The notes: generated by a model from the sequence alone, not told the origin. A stretch of DNA of 64,000 nucleotides from Chryseobacterium camelliae (GCF_002770595.1 NZ_CP022986.1:2914001-2978000), one strand, 5' to 3'. Positions 44,394 to 53,531 are shown, counted from the first letter of the stretch. Numbers and translations are program-made.

Positions 44394-44401
44394 CAAATTT
44401 A
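44394..44401 (-). promoter_or_regulatory. -7 box of glnN
   Basis: TAaaTTTG followed by C on the minus strand, about 23 bases before the glnN ATG. Confidence 0.6.
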
Positions 44402-44540
44402 CAAAAAAAATGAATTGAAAATATTTTAGCCCTAAAAAATAAGGGGGTGTACAATGATTTTATGATATTTTAAGCTTTGTAGGGTGTTTCCAGAATGTGA
44501 TCCACAGTTTGCTGCTTTTCTGTACACTAAATTGATCCAT

Positions 44541-44577
44541 CATATATATATAAGGTATACTATAAATATATATGATA
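44541..44577. repeat. AT-rich imperfect palindrome
   Basis: ATATATATAAGG and CTATAAATATATAT face each other around GTATA in the 379-base gap between glnN and the DUF6909-like gene. The rest of the gap (44402-44540, 44578-44640) shows no gene, terminator or RNA feature that I can recognise. Confidence 0.4.
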
Positions 44578-44640
44578 ATAATGGTATGCTGACATCGTAA
44601 TATTACATGATGTTTTTTAAAAATGTGGTATTCATGATAT

Positions 44641-44648
44641 TACATTTG
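44641..44648 (+). promoter_or_regulatory. Upstream -7 box of the DUF6909-like gene
   Basis: TAcaTTTG followed by CG, about 100 bases before the ATG at 44751. Possible first of two promoters. Confidence 0.35.
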
Positions 44649-44727
44649 CGTGAATTGAATCTGTAACGGGTGCTTATGTTAAAGGGCTTATTAAAAGATA
44701 CTTAAAATAAGTTAGACGAAGATTTTG

Positions 44728-44735
44728 TATATTTG
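44728..44735 (+). promoter_or_regulatory. Proximal -7 box of the DUF6909-like gene
   Basis: TAtaTTTG, 15 bases before the ATG at 44751. It also overlaps a TTG that would otherwise open a longer frame, which argues for the ATG as the start. Confidence 0.5.
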
Positions 44736-44750
44736 TGTGAAATTTACAGT

Positions 44751-46439
44751 ATGACAAATTCCAGAGCCAGAGAAACAACGGAAGCTATCGAACGTTTGTA
44801 TATTTCTATGAGGCACCTCTTTTACAGAGGTTTTTTTAAACCTGCCGGTGTTTCGGGGGAGACCATCAGAAATTTGTTGAAAATCATTAATCCGGAAATT
44901 TACGGAAGCATGAACATTGCCAGTAAGCTGGAACTGAACGGTTTGATGTATGTGCTGGACAGGCTTCCTGAAGGCATTGAAGAATGCGCGTTCATCCACC
45001 TTACCTCAGATGAAGGTTTTGACAAAGGAAGTTTTGAACCGATTGTCCCTAAAAAAAGAAGGAGAAACTGCTACAGGATTGATGAGCATCAGATGAATAT
45101 TGAAGTGTTGCTTGGCCGCTCCGAAATCTACGATATCCTTACTCACCTTACTTTCCTGTTCATAGAAGCGGATAAAATCAGGAATCTCGCCTTCATCCAG
45201 GAAGAGAACTGGAAACCGACCAGGGCATTCAAAATTATTGAAGAAGTGGTTAAAGGCGAAAAGAAATTCAGCAGAAAGGAAAAAGAAGTGGCATTGATCC
45301 ATCTTTCATCTTTAATAGGAAGGACTTTCGACGAAACCCTGATGGCATACAACACCTTCGGGGACGATGATAATCCGGATCGTCTTTTCAAAATTATTTA
45401 TAACCTGGGGAAAGTAAGCCTTGAAGATGCCAAACAGACCCGTGAGCGCGAAATTCATTTCAGCTCCATCCTGAGGGAGAGGGTAGGGCACCATTATTTC
45501 GGAGAAAAGTGGGCCAATAAAGTTAAGGAAGTCCTGTTTGATAATGATCTTCATATGCGTCCTCTGCACATCATTTCCGCTAATATGCATTCTGTGAAGA
45601 ATGTACTGTATGCCAACAATGCGCTGAAGAAAAAGCAGCATCATGATATAGATTATAAACTGTACGAAGATATCTCCAATAAAAAGGACCTACGCGACAA
45701 AGTGCTGAAATATGCACTGGATGAAGGAATGATCTATATTGATGATAAAAGCGGAAGCAATATCGATGTACAGATTATCGACCTAAGCAAAACCGACTTG
45801 AAGAATACGCCGTTCAGCGACAGTAAGTTTGGCGGGGAAGATGTCGTACTGGTCTTCGACTATGCTTTCGGAGAGCAGGCATTTGAGGTAATGGATGAAT
45901 TGCTGAGGCCTTTTGACCATAAAGGCGAAATCTACATGATGAAAGTGAAGTCTGTTTCCATCATGGGAAAAGCGGGTATCCTCGCCGGCGGCAAGGGAGA
46001 TATCATGATCCCTACTTCGCATATCTTTGAAGGGACGGCAGATAATTATCCTTTTGAAAATGCTTTGTCCCTTGATGATTTTGAAGATGATGAGCTGCAG
46101 GCTTTTGAAGGATCCATGATTACCGTTCTGGGAACATCCCTGCAAAATCGTGATATCCTTTCCTATTTTATGAATACTTCGTGGAAGGCCATCGGACTGG
46201 AAATGGAGGGAGCACACTACCAGAAAGCGATTCAGGTCGCCTCAAAGATCAGGCATCACATCACTCCGGACCTGTTTGTCTGCTACGCCTATTATGCTTC
46301 AGATAATCCGCTGGAAACCGGAAGTACTCTGTCTTCAGGTGGTTTAGGACTTACCGGGGTGAAACCAACTTACCTGATTACCGTAAGGATTCTTGATAAA
46401 ATCCTGAATGGAAACAGGAAAGCCATTAATAATGCTTAA
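44751..46439 (+). CDS. DUF6909-like protein, nucleosidase-like C-terminus
   Basis: 562 residues from the ATG at 44751 (MTNSRARETTEAIERLYISM); a TTG at 44733 gives six more residues but lies in the -7 box. The N-terminal half (to about 220) is helical and unrecognised. The C-terminal half (about 350-560) looks like a nucleoside phosphorylase / AMP nucleosidase fold: VSIMGKAGILAGGKGDIMIP, then IGLEMEGAHYQKAIQVAS with the E-M-E-G motif. It is a conserved Bacteroidota family I remember as DUF6909. No signal peptide, so cytosolic. Cleavage or sensing of a nucleotide is plausible but unproven. Confidence 0.75.
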   Translation: MTNSRARETTEAIERLYISMRHLFYRGFFKPAGVSGETIRNLLKIINPEIYGSMNIASKLELNGLMYVLDRLPEGIEECAFIHLTSDEGFDKGSFEPIVPKKRRRNCYRIDEHQMNIEVLLGRSEIYDILTHLTFLFIEADKIRNLAFIQEENWKPTRAFKIIEEVVKGEKKFSRKEKEVALIHLSSLIGRTFDETLMAYNTFGDDDNPDRLFKIIYNLGKVSLEDAKQTREREIHFSSILRERVGHHYFGEKWANKVKEVLFDNDLHMRPLHIISANMHSVKNVLYANNALKKKQHHDIDYKLYEDISNKKDLRDKVLKYALDEGMIYIDDKSGSNIDVQIIDLSKTDLKNTPFSDSKFGGEDVVLVFDYAFGEQAFEVMDELLRPFDHKGEIYMMKVKSVSIMGKAGILAGGKGDIMIPTSHIFEGTADNYPFENALSLDDFEDDELQAFEGSMITVLGTSLQNRDILSYFMNTSWKAIGLEMEGAHYQKAIQVASKIRHHITPDLFVCYAYYASDNPLETGSTLSSGGLGLTGVKPTYLITVRILDKILNGNRKAINNA

Positions 46440-46460
46440 ACAGTATTTTAACTGATTATA

Positions 46461-46492
46461 AAAAGCCTCAAATGTTTATATTTGAGGCTTTT
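46461..46492 (+). terminator. Terminator of the DUF6909-like gene
   Basis: AAAAGCCTCAAAT / ATTTGAGGCTTTT, 13 perfect pairs with a six-base loop, starting 21 bases after the stop. Confidence 0.88.
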
Positions 46493-46562
46493 CAATGAAT
46501 AATAATGAATATCAATTTTAATCGGATATAGCCTCGGATTATTATCTTAAAAAAATAAAGAA

Positions 46563-47030
46563 ATGAGTTTAACGGTACAACTGGCTAAAAGATTCAGGGA
46601 AGTTCTCCTGGATGGCGTATGGATTGCCAATACGAATTTTAAAGATCAACTTTCAGGGGTAACATGGCAGCAGGCAACTGCGAAAATAGGTTCCTTAAAT
46701 ACCATAGCAATGCTTACTTTCCATATCGATTATTATATTGCAGGACTGGTCCATGTTTTTGAAGGCGGAAATCTGGAAATCAGGGATCAGTATAGTTTCG
46801 ATCTTCCTCCGATCGAATCTCAGGATCAATGGAAGTGTCTTTTAACCAAACTCTGGGAAGATGCCGAGAAATTTGCTGCATTACTGGAGCAGATGCCGGA
46901 TGCAAAAATGAATGAAGTTTTTGTAGATGAAAAATACGGATCTTATCTCAGGAATATTGAAGGGATGATTGAGCATTGCTATTATCATCTGGGACAGGTG
47001 ACTTTGATCAGGAAGTTATTGAATGAATAA
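46563..47030 (+). CDS. DinB-family protein
   Basis: 155 residues with the DinB/YfiT four-helix pattern. The putative metal-binding His residues are in AMLTFHIDYYIAG (about residue 57) and GMIEHCYYHLGQVTLI (two His, about 138-142). Members are bacillithiol- or other thiol-dependent transferases, or have no known activity. Cytosolic. It lies between two terminators or gaps, so probably a single gene. Confidence 0.85.
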   Translation: MSLTVQLAKRFREVLLDGVWIANTNFKDQLSGVTWQQATAKIGSLNTIAMLTFHIDYYIAGLVHVFEGGNLEIRDQYSFDLPPIESQDQWKCLLTKLWEDAEKFAALLEQMPDAKMNEVFVDEKYGSYLRNIEGMIEHCYYHLGQVTLIRKLLNE

Positions 47031-47137
47031 TTATTACAAGTAGTGGATAATAAGAATACTTTTCTAAGCTTTATAGAGATTTCCTGTCCAGGCGTCTTAT
47101 TTTAATTACTTATCTTTAGAAAAAATTAAAATTTTAA

Positions 47138-48979
47138 ATGAAAAAGACGGTTACAATCCTTTTTGCGTTTATTATTGCTCAGTTTCAGGCCCAGCAGGGA
47201 CCTTATTATCAGCAGACGGCAAAGTACACCATGGATATTGATGTAAATGCTGAAAAATTCACCTATCAGGGTAAACAGACCCTGGAATACACTAATAATT
47301 CTCCGGACGAACTTAAGGTCGTCTATTTCCATCTGTACTGGAATGCATTCAGGCCGAATTCAATGATGGACCAGAGGGTTGCCGGGCAGGGCAAAAACGG
47401 GGATTCAAGATTGCAGAAGGACGGTATTTCAAGGCTGGCTTCCATTCCGAAAGACCAGGAAGGAGCTCAGAATATCCACTGGATCAAACAGAACGGCAGG
47501 GAGCTGAAGTTTGAAATTCAGGAAACCATTATGAAAGTTTACCTTGCGGAACCCATCAGGCCGAAATCATCCGCTACATTTACCATGGACTGGGATGCGG
47601 TAATCCCGCAGCAGATCCGGAGGAGCGGAAGGAATAACAGGGAAGGCGTTGATATAACCATGACCCAATGGTACCCTAAGATCGCAGAATACGATTATGA
47701 TGGTTGGGCAACATTTGATTATATCGGAAGAGAATTCCATGCCCCGTTTTCAGATTTTGATGTGACCATTAAGATCAATAAAGATTATGTCATCGGAGCA
47801 GGAGGGATTCTTGAAAACCCTTCTGAAGTAAAAGGATACGAGGCCGGTGCTAAAATCAAAGCCGAAAAGAATAAAGCAACCTGGAAGTGGACGGCAAAAA
47901 ATATCCTGGACTTTGCCTGGGCGGCCGACCGGGATTATATTGTAAAAAGTTTTGATGTTCCCCAGGGACCGAAAGTCTTTCTGGTTTATCAGAACAACGA
48001 TAAAACAAAAGTATGGGAACAGGCGCAGCCTTATATAACGAGATATTACCAGCTGATGAATGCCCGGTTCGGGAAATATGTATATCCGGCCTATGCCTTT
48101 ATCCAGGGAGGTGACGGCGGAATGGAGTATGGCATGTGTACCATGATCCTGGGTGAGGCTAAGGATATCGAAGGATTGATGGGATTGATGGCTCATGAAG
48201 GAGCGCATTCCTGGTATCAGCAGATGCTCGCTACAAACGAATCTGTGCGTCCGTGGATGGATGAGGGCTTTACCAGTTATGCAGAAGATTATGTGATGAA
48301 CCAGTTGTTTCCTCCTAAACAACCCCTTCCGAATCCGTTTGCCGATAAAGTCAATGCCTACAGGAATTTTGTTAAAAAAGGCATTGAAGAGCCGGCGGTG
48401 TGGCTGGGAGACCATCATGATAACGGAACAGCGTATACCTATGCGTCCTATATCAAAGGAGAATTGTACCTGGTTGAGCTCGGCTATATCATGGGAGAAC
48501 AAAATCTGGCGGAAACGTTGAAGCAATATTACGATCAATGGGCTATGAAGCACCCTTCTGACCGGGATTTCCTGCATATTGCCCAAAAGGTTTCCGGAAT
48601 GGACCTGAAATGGTTCCAGAACTACTGGATCAATACCACCAAAACCATTGATTACGGGATTAAGGATGTGAAATACGATGCAAAATCCACAACCATTACC
48701 CTGATCAATAACGGACAGGTTCCGATGCCGGTTGATTTCGGGATCATTACGAAGGACCGGAAGATGGTAACCTACCAGATTCCGGTGAACCTTACCCACA
48801 CCTGGAAAGAAAAGGATATTTACGGAGATTTTAAGACGATGCCGTACTGGCCATGGACACAAAAGGAATATACTTTGACAATTCCTTACAGCAAAGATCA
48901 GCTTTCCGTCCTGGGAATTGATTTCAGCCAGAGGCTGGCCGATGTCAACATGGAAAATAATTTTGTGGAAGTACAGTAA
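47138..48979 (+). CDS. M1-family zinc metallopeptidase
   Basis: 613 residues with a short signal peptide (MKKTVTILFAFIIAQFQAQ), so exported. The zinc site HEGAH is at 353-357 with the third ligand Glu at 376 (MDEGFTSYAED), exactly the M1 spacing. The exopeptidase loop GxMEN appears as QGGDGGMEYGM, with Tyr for Asn. An N-terminal beta domain (residues 25-200) and a C-terminal beta region follow the aminopeptidase N plan, without the large helical domain. Trims peptides in the periplasm or outside. Confidence 0.92.
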   Translation: MKKTVTILFAFIIAQFQAQQGPYYQQTAKYTMDIDVNAEKFTYQGKQTLEYTNNSPDELKVVYFHLYWNAFRPNSMMDQRVAGQGKNGDSRLQKDGISRLASIPKDQEGAQNIHWIKQNGRELKFEIQETIMKVYLAEPIRPKSSATFTMDWDAVIPQQIRRSGRNNREGVDITMTQWYPKIAEYDYDGWATFDYIGREFHAPFSDFDVTIKINKDYVIGAGGILENPSEVKGYEAGAKIKAEKNKATWKWTAKNILDFAWAADRDYIVKSFDVPQGPKVFLVYQNNDKTKVWEQAQPYITRYYQLMNARFGKYVYPAYAFIQGGDGGMEYGMCTMILGEAKDIEGLMGLMAHEGAHSWYQQMLATNESVRPWMDEGFTSYAEDYVMNQLFPPKQPLPNPFADKVNAYRNFVKKGIEEPAVWLGDHHDNGTAYTYASYIKGELYLVELGYIMGEQNLAETLKQYYDQWAMKHPSDRDFLHIAQKVSGMDLKWFQNYWINTTKTIDYGIKDVKYDAKSTTITLINNGQVPMPVDFGIITKDRKMVTYQIPVNLTHTWKEKDIYGDFKTMPYWPWTQKEYTLTIPYSKDQLSVLGIDFSQRLADVNMENNFVEVQ

Positions 48980-49002
48980 AATGCTTCTGTAATTATATAT
49001 GT

Positions 49003-49036
49003 AAAATCCCTGAAGAATTTATTCAGGGATTTTTTA
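49003..49036. terminator. Terminator between M1 and M23 peptidase genes
   Basis: AAAATCCCTGAA / TTCAGGGATTTT with an AT-rich loop and T-run on the plus strand. It lies between convergent genes and ends two bases before the M23 stop. Confidence 0.85.
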
Positions 49037-49037
49037 T

Positions 49038-49874
49038 TTAATACTGCCTGGCATAAGTCTTCTTTTCTGACAGGTATTCGGATTTTGATCCGTCACCTGT
49101 TCTGAACAGTGTTTTCAGGGTGTTTTTCTGTTTCGGTTTTGATGCATCCGGGAGAAAGCAGACAAAATGAAGGTGCGGTCCGTTGGTCCAGCCTGTATTC
49201 CCGCTGAGGGCGATCGGGTCTCCTTTTTTTACCTTATCACCAGCTTTTACTTTCACGCCGTTCTGCTTCAAATGGAAATACTGGGCGATTGTTCCGTCGG
49301 TATGCATGATGGAAACGTAATTGGCCTGGTTGGCGCAGCTGATGTTCGGGCAGCCGGTATTGCTGTCCTGTACGGCGTCAATCACAATGCCTTCCCTGGC
49401 GGCCATAATTTCCGTCCCTTCGGGCATCACAAAATCCAGTGAGTTTTCGTTCTGATGGGAGTATGTCCCGTTGTACCCCTGGTAAATATTAAATGATTTT
49501 CCTTTCCGGAAAGGAAGGTCATAGACGTATTCTGTATCATAGGTCTGTATGGTGGCATCTCCGGCTAATGTAAAGTAGTCCGGCATTTTCTTTAGTTTCC
49601 ATCCTTTTTTCCTGTCAGTCACTACAAAAGATGCCACTTTATTCTTCATGGTATTCGGACGCAGGACCTGAATGGTTTTAAATGGATCTGCCATGCGTAA
49701 GTTTTCGAGTTCGGGCTGTCCTGTGAAGGCAACAGAAATGGGATAGGTTTCAATATTGTCTGCATAATAAAACACCGTATCCTTTTTGACTTCAAAATAC
49801 ATTTTGGCGGGTTTCTGGGAATACGCAATAAAGAACTGGCCCAAGAGAATCACAAAAAGAAGCTTTTTCATCAT
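49038..49874 (-). CDS. M23-family peptidase, exported
   Basis: 278 residues with a signal peptide (KKLLFVILLGQFFIAYSQ). The C-terminal M23/LytM fold (about 135-260) has NENSLDFVMPEGTEI (metal Asp), the core REGIVIDAVQDSN, and NGPHLHFVCFL with the HxH pair. The usual first-ligand His before the Asp is not in the canonical spacing (a SHQNENSLD arrangement), as in a number of Bacteroidota relatives. Two Cys in GCPNISC may form a disulfide. Probably a periplasmic cell-wall endopeptidase. Confidence 0.88.
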   Translation of the reverse strand: MMKKLLFVILLGQFFIAYSQKPAKMYFEVKKDTVFYYADNIETYPISVAFTGQPELENLRMADPFKTIQVLRPNTMKNKVASFVVTDRKKGWKLKKMPDYFTLAGDATIQTYDTEYVYDLPFRKGKSFNIYQGYNGTYSHQNENSLDFVMPEGTEIMAAREGIVIDAVQDSNTGCPNISCANQANYVSIMHTDGTIAQYFHLKQNGVKVKAGDKVKKGDPIALSGNTGWTNGPHLHFVCFLPDASKPKQKNTLKTLFRTGDGSKSEYLSEKKTYARQY

Positions 49875-50037
49875 ATCTGATAATCGTTTTTGCTAAACTA
49901 AAAGATTTTTCCTTAAACTGCAATGGCATTTTCGGGAAATTAATTTTACTTTTACCAAAGCATAGTTTTTAACATAGTATTGATGTTTCAGCAGTGTGCA
50001 GATACGGGAATATCAATAGAATTTTGAAACAAGATCA

Positions 50038-50796
50038 ATGAATTCAATCGTAATCAACATAGGCAACAGCAATATCCGCTTCGGACTTTTTAACGGGGAT
50101 AACTGTGATGTTTCGTGGGTGATCAATACCAAACCGTACCGGACGGCAGATGAACTTTATGTACAGATGCTGATGCTGTACCAGACATATAAAGTGGAAC
50201 CGAAAGAGATCAGCAAAATCATTGTAGGCTCAGTGGTTCCGCAGCTGACTAAAGTCATGAGTTCGGCCATCCGGAAGATCCATGGGATGGTTCCTGTTAT
50301 TGTAGACCGGACTACCCCTTCCGGTGTTCAGGCTAAATCCAAGCAGATGGGAACGGATATTTACGCCAATCTGGTCGCCGCGCATCACCTGTATCCGGAC
50401 CGAAAGAAAATTGTCCTGGATTTCGGGACGGCCCTTACGGCAAGCTGTATCGCTGAAAGCGGGGAAACTTTAGGCGTGATCATTGCCCCGGGAATTGTTA
50501 CCGCATTAAATTCCCTGATCAGCCATACGGCGCAGCTTCCGGAAATAGAATTGAAGAAACCCAAATCTGTCCTTGGCCTGGATACCGTAACCTGTATGCA
50601 GAGCGGAATGGTGTATGGCTTCCTGGGAATGGTAGAAGGTTTTATTGACCGTATCAACGATGAGGTTAAAGACGATTGCTTTGTAGTGGCAACAGGAGGT
50701 GTGTCCCATGTGTACAAGCCCCTGACGAATAAAATCCATGTCATGGACCGGTTGCATACCCTGAAAGGATTGTACTTTTTAGGGAAAGACCTGTAA
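50038..50796 (+). CDS. coaX: Type III pantothenate kinase
   Basis: 252 residues of the ASKHA fold. It phosphorylates pantothenate as the first step of coenzyme A synthesis and typically needs a monovalent cation. Motifs: VINIGNSNIRFGLFNGD (phosphate 1), KQMGTDIYANLVAAHHLYP with the catalytic Asp, VLDFGTALTASCI (phosphate 2) and FVVATGGVSHVYKPL (adenosine). Normal length, cytosolic. Confidence 0.95.
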   Translation: MNSIVINIGNSNIRFGLFNGDNCDVSWVINTKPYRTADELYVQMLMLYQTYKVEPKEISKIIVGSVVPQLTKVMSSAIRKIHGMVPVIVDRTTPSGVQAKSKQMGTDIYANLVAAHHLYPDRKKIVLDFGTALTASCIAESGETLGVIIAPGIVTALNSLISHTAQLPEIELKKPKSVLGLDTVTCMQSGMVYGFLGMVEGFIDRINDEVKDDCFVVATGGVSHVYKPLTNKIHVMDRLHTLKGLYFLGKDL

Positions 50797-50860
50797 AATT
50801 AGCAGGAATCATAATTTATCTGTTCTTTAGCTTAAAATTAACTTCGTTATATAAAAAGCA

Positions 50861-51397
50861 ATGATGCAAAATTTCCCCCGAATAGAAACGGACCGGCTGA
50901 TCTTATCTGAATTACAGGAAGATGATCTTCCATCGGTCGTTGAATACCTGCAACACGAAGAATTCTCCAAATACACTTCCAACATTCCTTTTCCCTATAC
51001 AAAAGAAGATGCCGAATTCTGGTTAAAACTTACCAGGGAAGCTTTTGAGCAAAGGAAAGCTTTCACTTTTGCAATTCGGGATAAAAAAGGAATGATGATC
51101 GGGGCTATCGGTCTTCACAATCAGGGATCCGATAAAGCAGAACTGGGATACTGGATGGCAAAAGCGTTCTGGAATCAGGGATATATCACGGAAGCCGCAA
51201 AGGCTGTGGTTGAATTTGGATTTAATGAATTGAAATTCAATAAAATTTATGCTACTCATTTCCTGCACAATCCGTCTTCCGGAAAAGTAATGCAGAAAAT
51301 TGGGATGGAACTTGAGGCCGTCTTAAAGCAGCACCTGAAAAAGGAAGGCAAATATTACGATATTCCGATGTACTCGATCTTTAAAAATAAAGATTAA
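50861..51397 (+). CDS. GNAT-family N-acetyltransferase
   Basis: 178 residues of the RimJ/RimL-like acetyltransferase_3 type: IETDRLILSELQEDDLPSVV at the start, MIGAIGLHNQGSDKAELGYW, then the acetyl-CoA loop region WMAKAFWNQGYITEAAKAVVEFGF and NPSSGKVMQKIGMELEAVL. Substrate unknown; protein N-terminal alanine, antibiotic or polyamine are all possible. Its stop codon abuts that of tadA on the other strand with no base between. Confidence 0.9.
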   Translation: MMQNFPRIETDRLILSELQEDDLPSVVEYLQHEEFSKYTSNIPFPYTKEDAEFWLKLTREAFEQRKAFTFAIRDKKGMMIGAIGLHNQGSDKAELGYWMAKAFWNQGYITEAAKAVVEFGFNELKFNKIYATHFLHNPSSGKVMQKIGMELEAVLKQHLKKEGKYYDIPMYSIFKNKD

Positions 51398-51829
51398 CTA
51401 ACGCTTAGATCTAAAAAATTCCTTTACGATTGCGGAACATTCATTTTCCATGATTCCGGTGACGATTTCTGTCTTCGGGTGAAGCGAAAGATGCTTGTTG
51501 ATGAAGCCACGCTGCTCGTCCCTGGCTCCGATCACCACCTTCGAGATCTGTGCCCAGGAAAGCGCTCCGGAACACATTACACAGGGTTCCAGCGTCACAT
51601 ACATCGTACAGTTCACCAGGTATTTGCCACCCAGGAAATTAGCCGCAGCGGTAATGGCTTGCATTTCAGCATGGGCGGTAACATCATTCAGGGCTTCGGT
51701 CAGGTTATGGGCTCTAGCAATCACCCGGTTGTTGGAAACAATCACACATCCTATCGGGACCTCATCTTTTTCCCGTGCGGTTTCGGCTTCGTGCAAAGCC
51801 ATCTTCATATAATATTCGTCAGTGAACAT
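51398..51829 (-). CDS. tadA: tRNA-specific adenosine deaminase
   Basis: 143 residues, a zinc CDA-fold deaminase. Zinc site: His53-Ala-Glu55 (catalytic Glu) and PCVMC with Cys83 and Cys86. It converts A34 to inosine in tRNA-Arg(ACG). Family stretch KDEVPIGCVIV and SKVVIGARDEQRG support TadA over guanine deaminase. Its ATG directly follows the stop of the upstream TonB-C gene (TAA then ATG), implying coupling. Confidence 0.92.
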   Translation of the reverse strand: MFTDEYYMKMALHEAETAREKDEVPIGCVIVSNNRVIARAHNLTEALNDVTAHAEMQAITAAANFLGGKYLVNCTMYVTLEPCVMCSGALSWAQISKVVIGARDEQRGFINKHLSLHPKTEIVTGIMENECSAIVKEFFRSKR

Positions 51830-52471
51830 TTAGTCTTCAATATTCATGGTTAAAGGCAGCTGAAAACGGAAACGGACCGGATCGCCGTTAATGTGTCCGG
51901 GCGTGAACTTTTCAGATAGCGAGTACAGAGCAATCTCGGCCTGCCGGTTAAAGGTGAAATTCTCTCCCTGTGCATGCACATTGCTGATGCTTCCGTCCCG
52001 CTCGACGATAAAGGCTACGTTGGCTTTAACCGTTTTGATTTCGGAATACACTCCTGCTGCGTAAAAGAGATGGCCCACTTCCTGCCGCAATGCATTGATA
52101 CCTCCCGGATAATCCGCCGGCTGGTCTGTTGAGGAAGAAACTTTGACATGGCTGTCGGGTTTGGGAATTTTATTCTGGATCCTGTCGAGATCCTCTAAGT
52201 TTTTTACTTTCAGCAAAGCTCCAATCAGAGCAACGTTCTCTATGCTGTCCATTTTTCTCATGAACAACTGAAAATCACTTTTAATGCTTATTTTGTTGAG
52301 GGTACCGGTTTCTGCATCAAATTTTTTCCTGAATTCGGTATTCAGCATGACCCGGTGATGGTTATAAAAATCTTTGACACGCCTGAATTCCTCTTGTTGC
52401 TGGGAAAAGCAACAGGAAGCGATGCAGCAGAACAGCAGTATAAAAACAGATCTCATTCCGGGATATTTCAT
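51830..52471 (-). CDS. Exported protein with TonB C-terminal-like domain
   Basis: 213 residues. A hydrophobic N-terminus (VFILLFCCIASCCFSQ) is a signal peptide, perhaps a lipoprotein signal given IASC. A polar middle part (about 25-120) is unrecognised. Residues about 125-213 match the TonB C-terminal fold: KANVAFIVERDGSISNVHAQ, then ALYSLSEKFTPGHINGDPV and RFRFQLPLTM. It lacks the Pro-rich spacer and transmembrane anchor of true TonB, so it is not an energy transducer in the usual sense. It lies between the WYL regulator and tadA. Confidence 0.78.
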   Translation of the reverse strand: MKYPGMRSVFILLFCCIASCCFSQQQEEFRRVKDFYNHHRVMLNTEFRKKFDAETGTLNKISIKSDFQLFMRKMDSIENVALIGALLKVKNLEDLDRIQNKIPKPDSHVKVSSSTDQPADYPGGINALRQEVGHLFYAAGVYSEIKTVKANVAFIVERDGSISNVHAQGENFTFNRQAEIALYSLSEKFTPGHINGDPVRFRFQLPLTMNIED

Positions 52472-52514
52472 TCAAGTAAATGTACTTAAAAAAATCTTAA
52501 TCCGGGCTACCTTT

Positions 52515-53435
52515 TCAGCTTTCGGAATAGGCATTCAGCGATTCCATAAGATGGCTGCGGATGTCATCGACTAAACATTTAGGTTCCAGAACCGTCACTT
52601 CTTTGCCATAGGATAAAATTTCCTGCATAAAATCATAGGTAGGATGGAGGAAGAATTCAAAGAACAGGTATTCAGGGGTTTCTTTTATGGCCTGCTGCGA
52701 CTGGTGGAGCGGGAAACTCTTAATATACTCTCCCTGATGCCTGCTGCACCGGATCGCAATCCTTTGCGGCTTCTGTTCGGTAAGATTCATGACCCCGAAA
52801 GCATTTTTAAAATGTTCCCGGAAATTGTAATTGTATTTTTCCCGGAATTTATTTTTCAGTACGTCAAGGTAATTGATCCGGTCCAGGCCAAAGGACTTCA
52901 GCATTTTGTCCTTGGTATCAATGGCGATGAGGTACCATCGGTCCTTGGATTCTTTTAACGCTAACGGATGAACTTTGCGGGAAGTCATCAGCTTATTTTT
53001 GTAGTTGTAATGTTCAAAAGTCACCACCCTTTTGTTCCGGATGGCAAAGAACAAATCATAAAAATGTTCCACACCGGTAGGTTTCCGGGTTTCAAAAAAT
53101 ATGAAGTCAGAAAAATCCGGATGAAGGTTCAGGGCGTTGCTCACCTGAAAAGATTCCAGCAGCTTCTGGTTGTATTCGTCTACTTCCATAATGGGGCGGC
53201 TCTCAATATAGTAGCGGTTATCACCCTTCTTTTTATTATGGATGGAAAGATTGAACAGGTCGGAAATCTCCCTGATGTCACGCTGCAGCGTCCGGATGGA
53301 GTAACTTTTTATCCCTGCATCCTGAAATTCGAATGAATTCAGGAGGTAGTCTTCCAGCTGGGTGTAGGTAGCTGGCGCGCTTTCCAATCGTTTGATGATC
53401 AAAGCATATCGTGTTAAATAAAAGTCTTTTTTCAT
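52515..53435 (-). CDS. WYL-domain transcription regulator
   Basis: 306 residues from the ATG at 53435 (MKKDFYLTRYALIIKRLESA); a TTG 45 bases upstream gives a longer frame not supported by the family. An N-terminal winged helix (about 1-80: YTQLEDYLLNSFEF, SIRTLQRDIREISDLF) is followed by a WYL ligand-sensing domain (about 125-215: RVVTFEHYNYKNKLMTSRKVHPLALKES, then RWYLIAIDTKD) and a C-terminal WCX region. WYL regulators sense nucleic acids or nucleotides in some systems. A palindrome upstream of its -7 box suggests autoregulation. tadA and the TonB-C gene lie downstream. Confidence 0.9.
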   Translation of the reverse strand: MKKDFYLTRYALIIKRLESAPATYTQLEDYLLNSFEFQDAGIKSYSIRTLQRDIREISDLFNLSIHNKKKGDNRYYIESRPIMEVDEYNQKLLESFQVSNALNLHPDFSDFIFFETRKPTGVEHFYDLFFAIRNKRVVTFEHYNYKNKLMTSRKVHPLALKESKDRWYLIAIDTKDKMLKSFGLDRINYLDVLKNKFREKYNYNFREHFKNAFGVMNLTEQKPQRIAIRCSRHQGEYIKSFPLHQSQQAIKETPEYLFFEFFLHPTYDFMQEILSYGKEVTVLEPKCLVDDIRSHLMESLNAYSES

Positions 53436-53512
53436 GCCGGTCTGTTTTTGCTGCAGTGGTCCTGTTCTGTTTTTGAACAAAGCAAGACTACTTCATGGGT
53501 TAATTTATAAAA

Positions 53513-53520
53513 CAAATATA
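53513..53520 (-). promoter_or_regulatory. -7 box of the WYL regulator gene
   Basis: TAtaTTTG on the minus strand, about 78 bases before the ATG at 53435. Confidence 0.5.
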
Positions 53521-53531
53521 TATGCTTAATG

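Noticed and set aside
44541..44577. Replication origin at the AT-rich palindrome
   Set aside because: No DnaA boxes were seen around it and no dnaA or related gene is near.
47750..48862. 370-residue open frame on the minus strand
   Set aside because: It lies wholly inside the M1 peptidase gene on the other strand, shows no domain pattern and follows from that gene's codon use.
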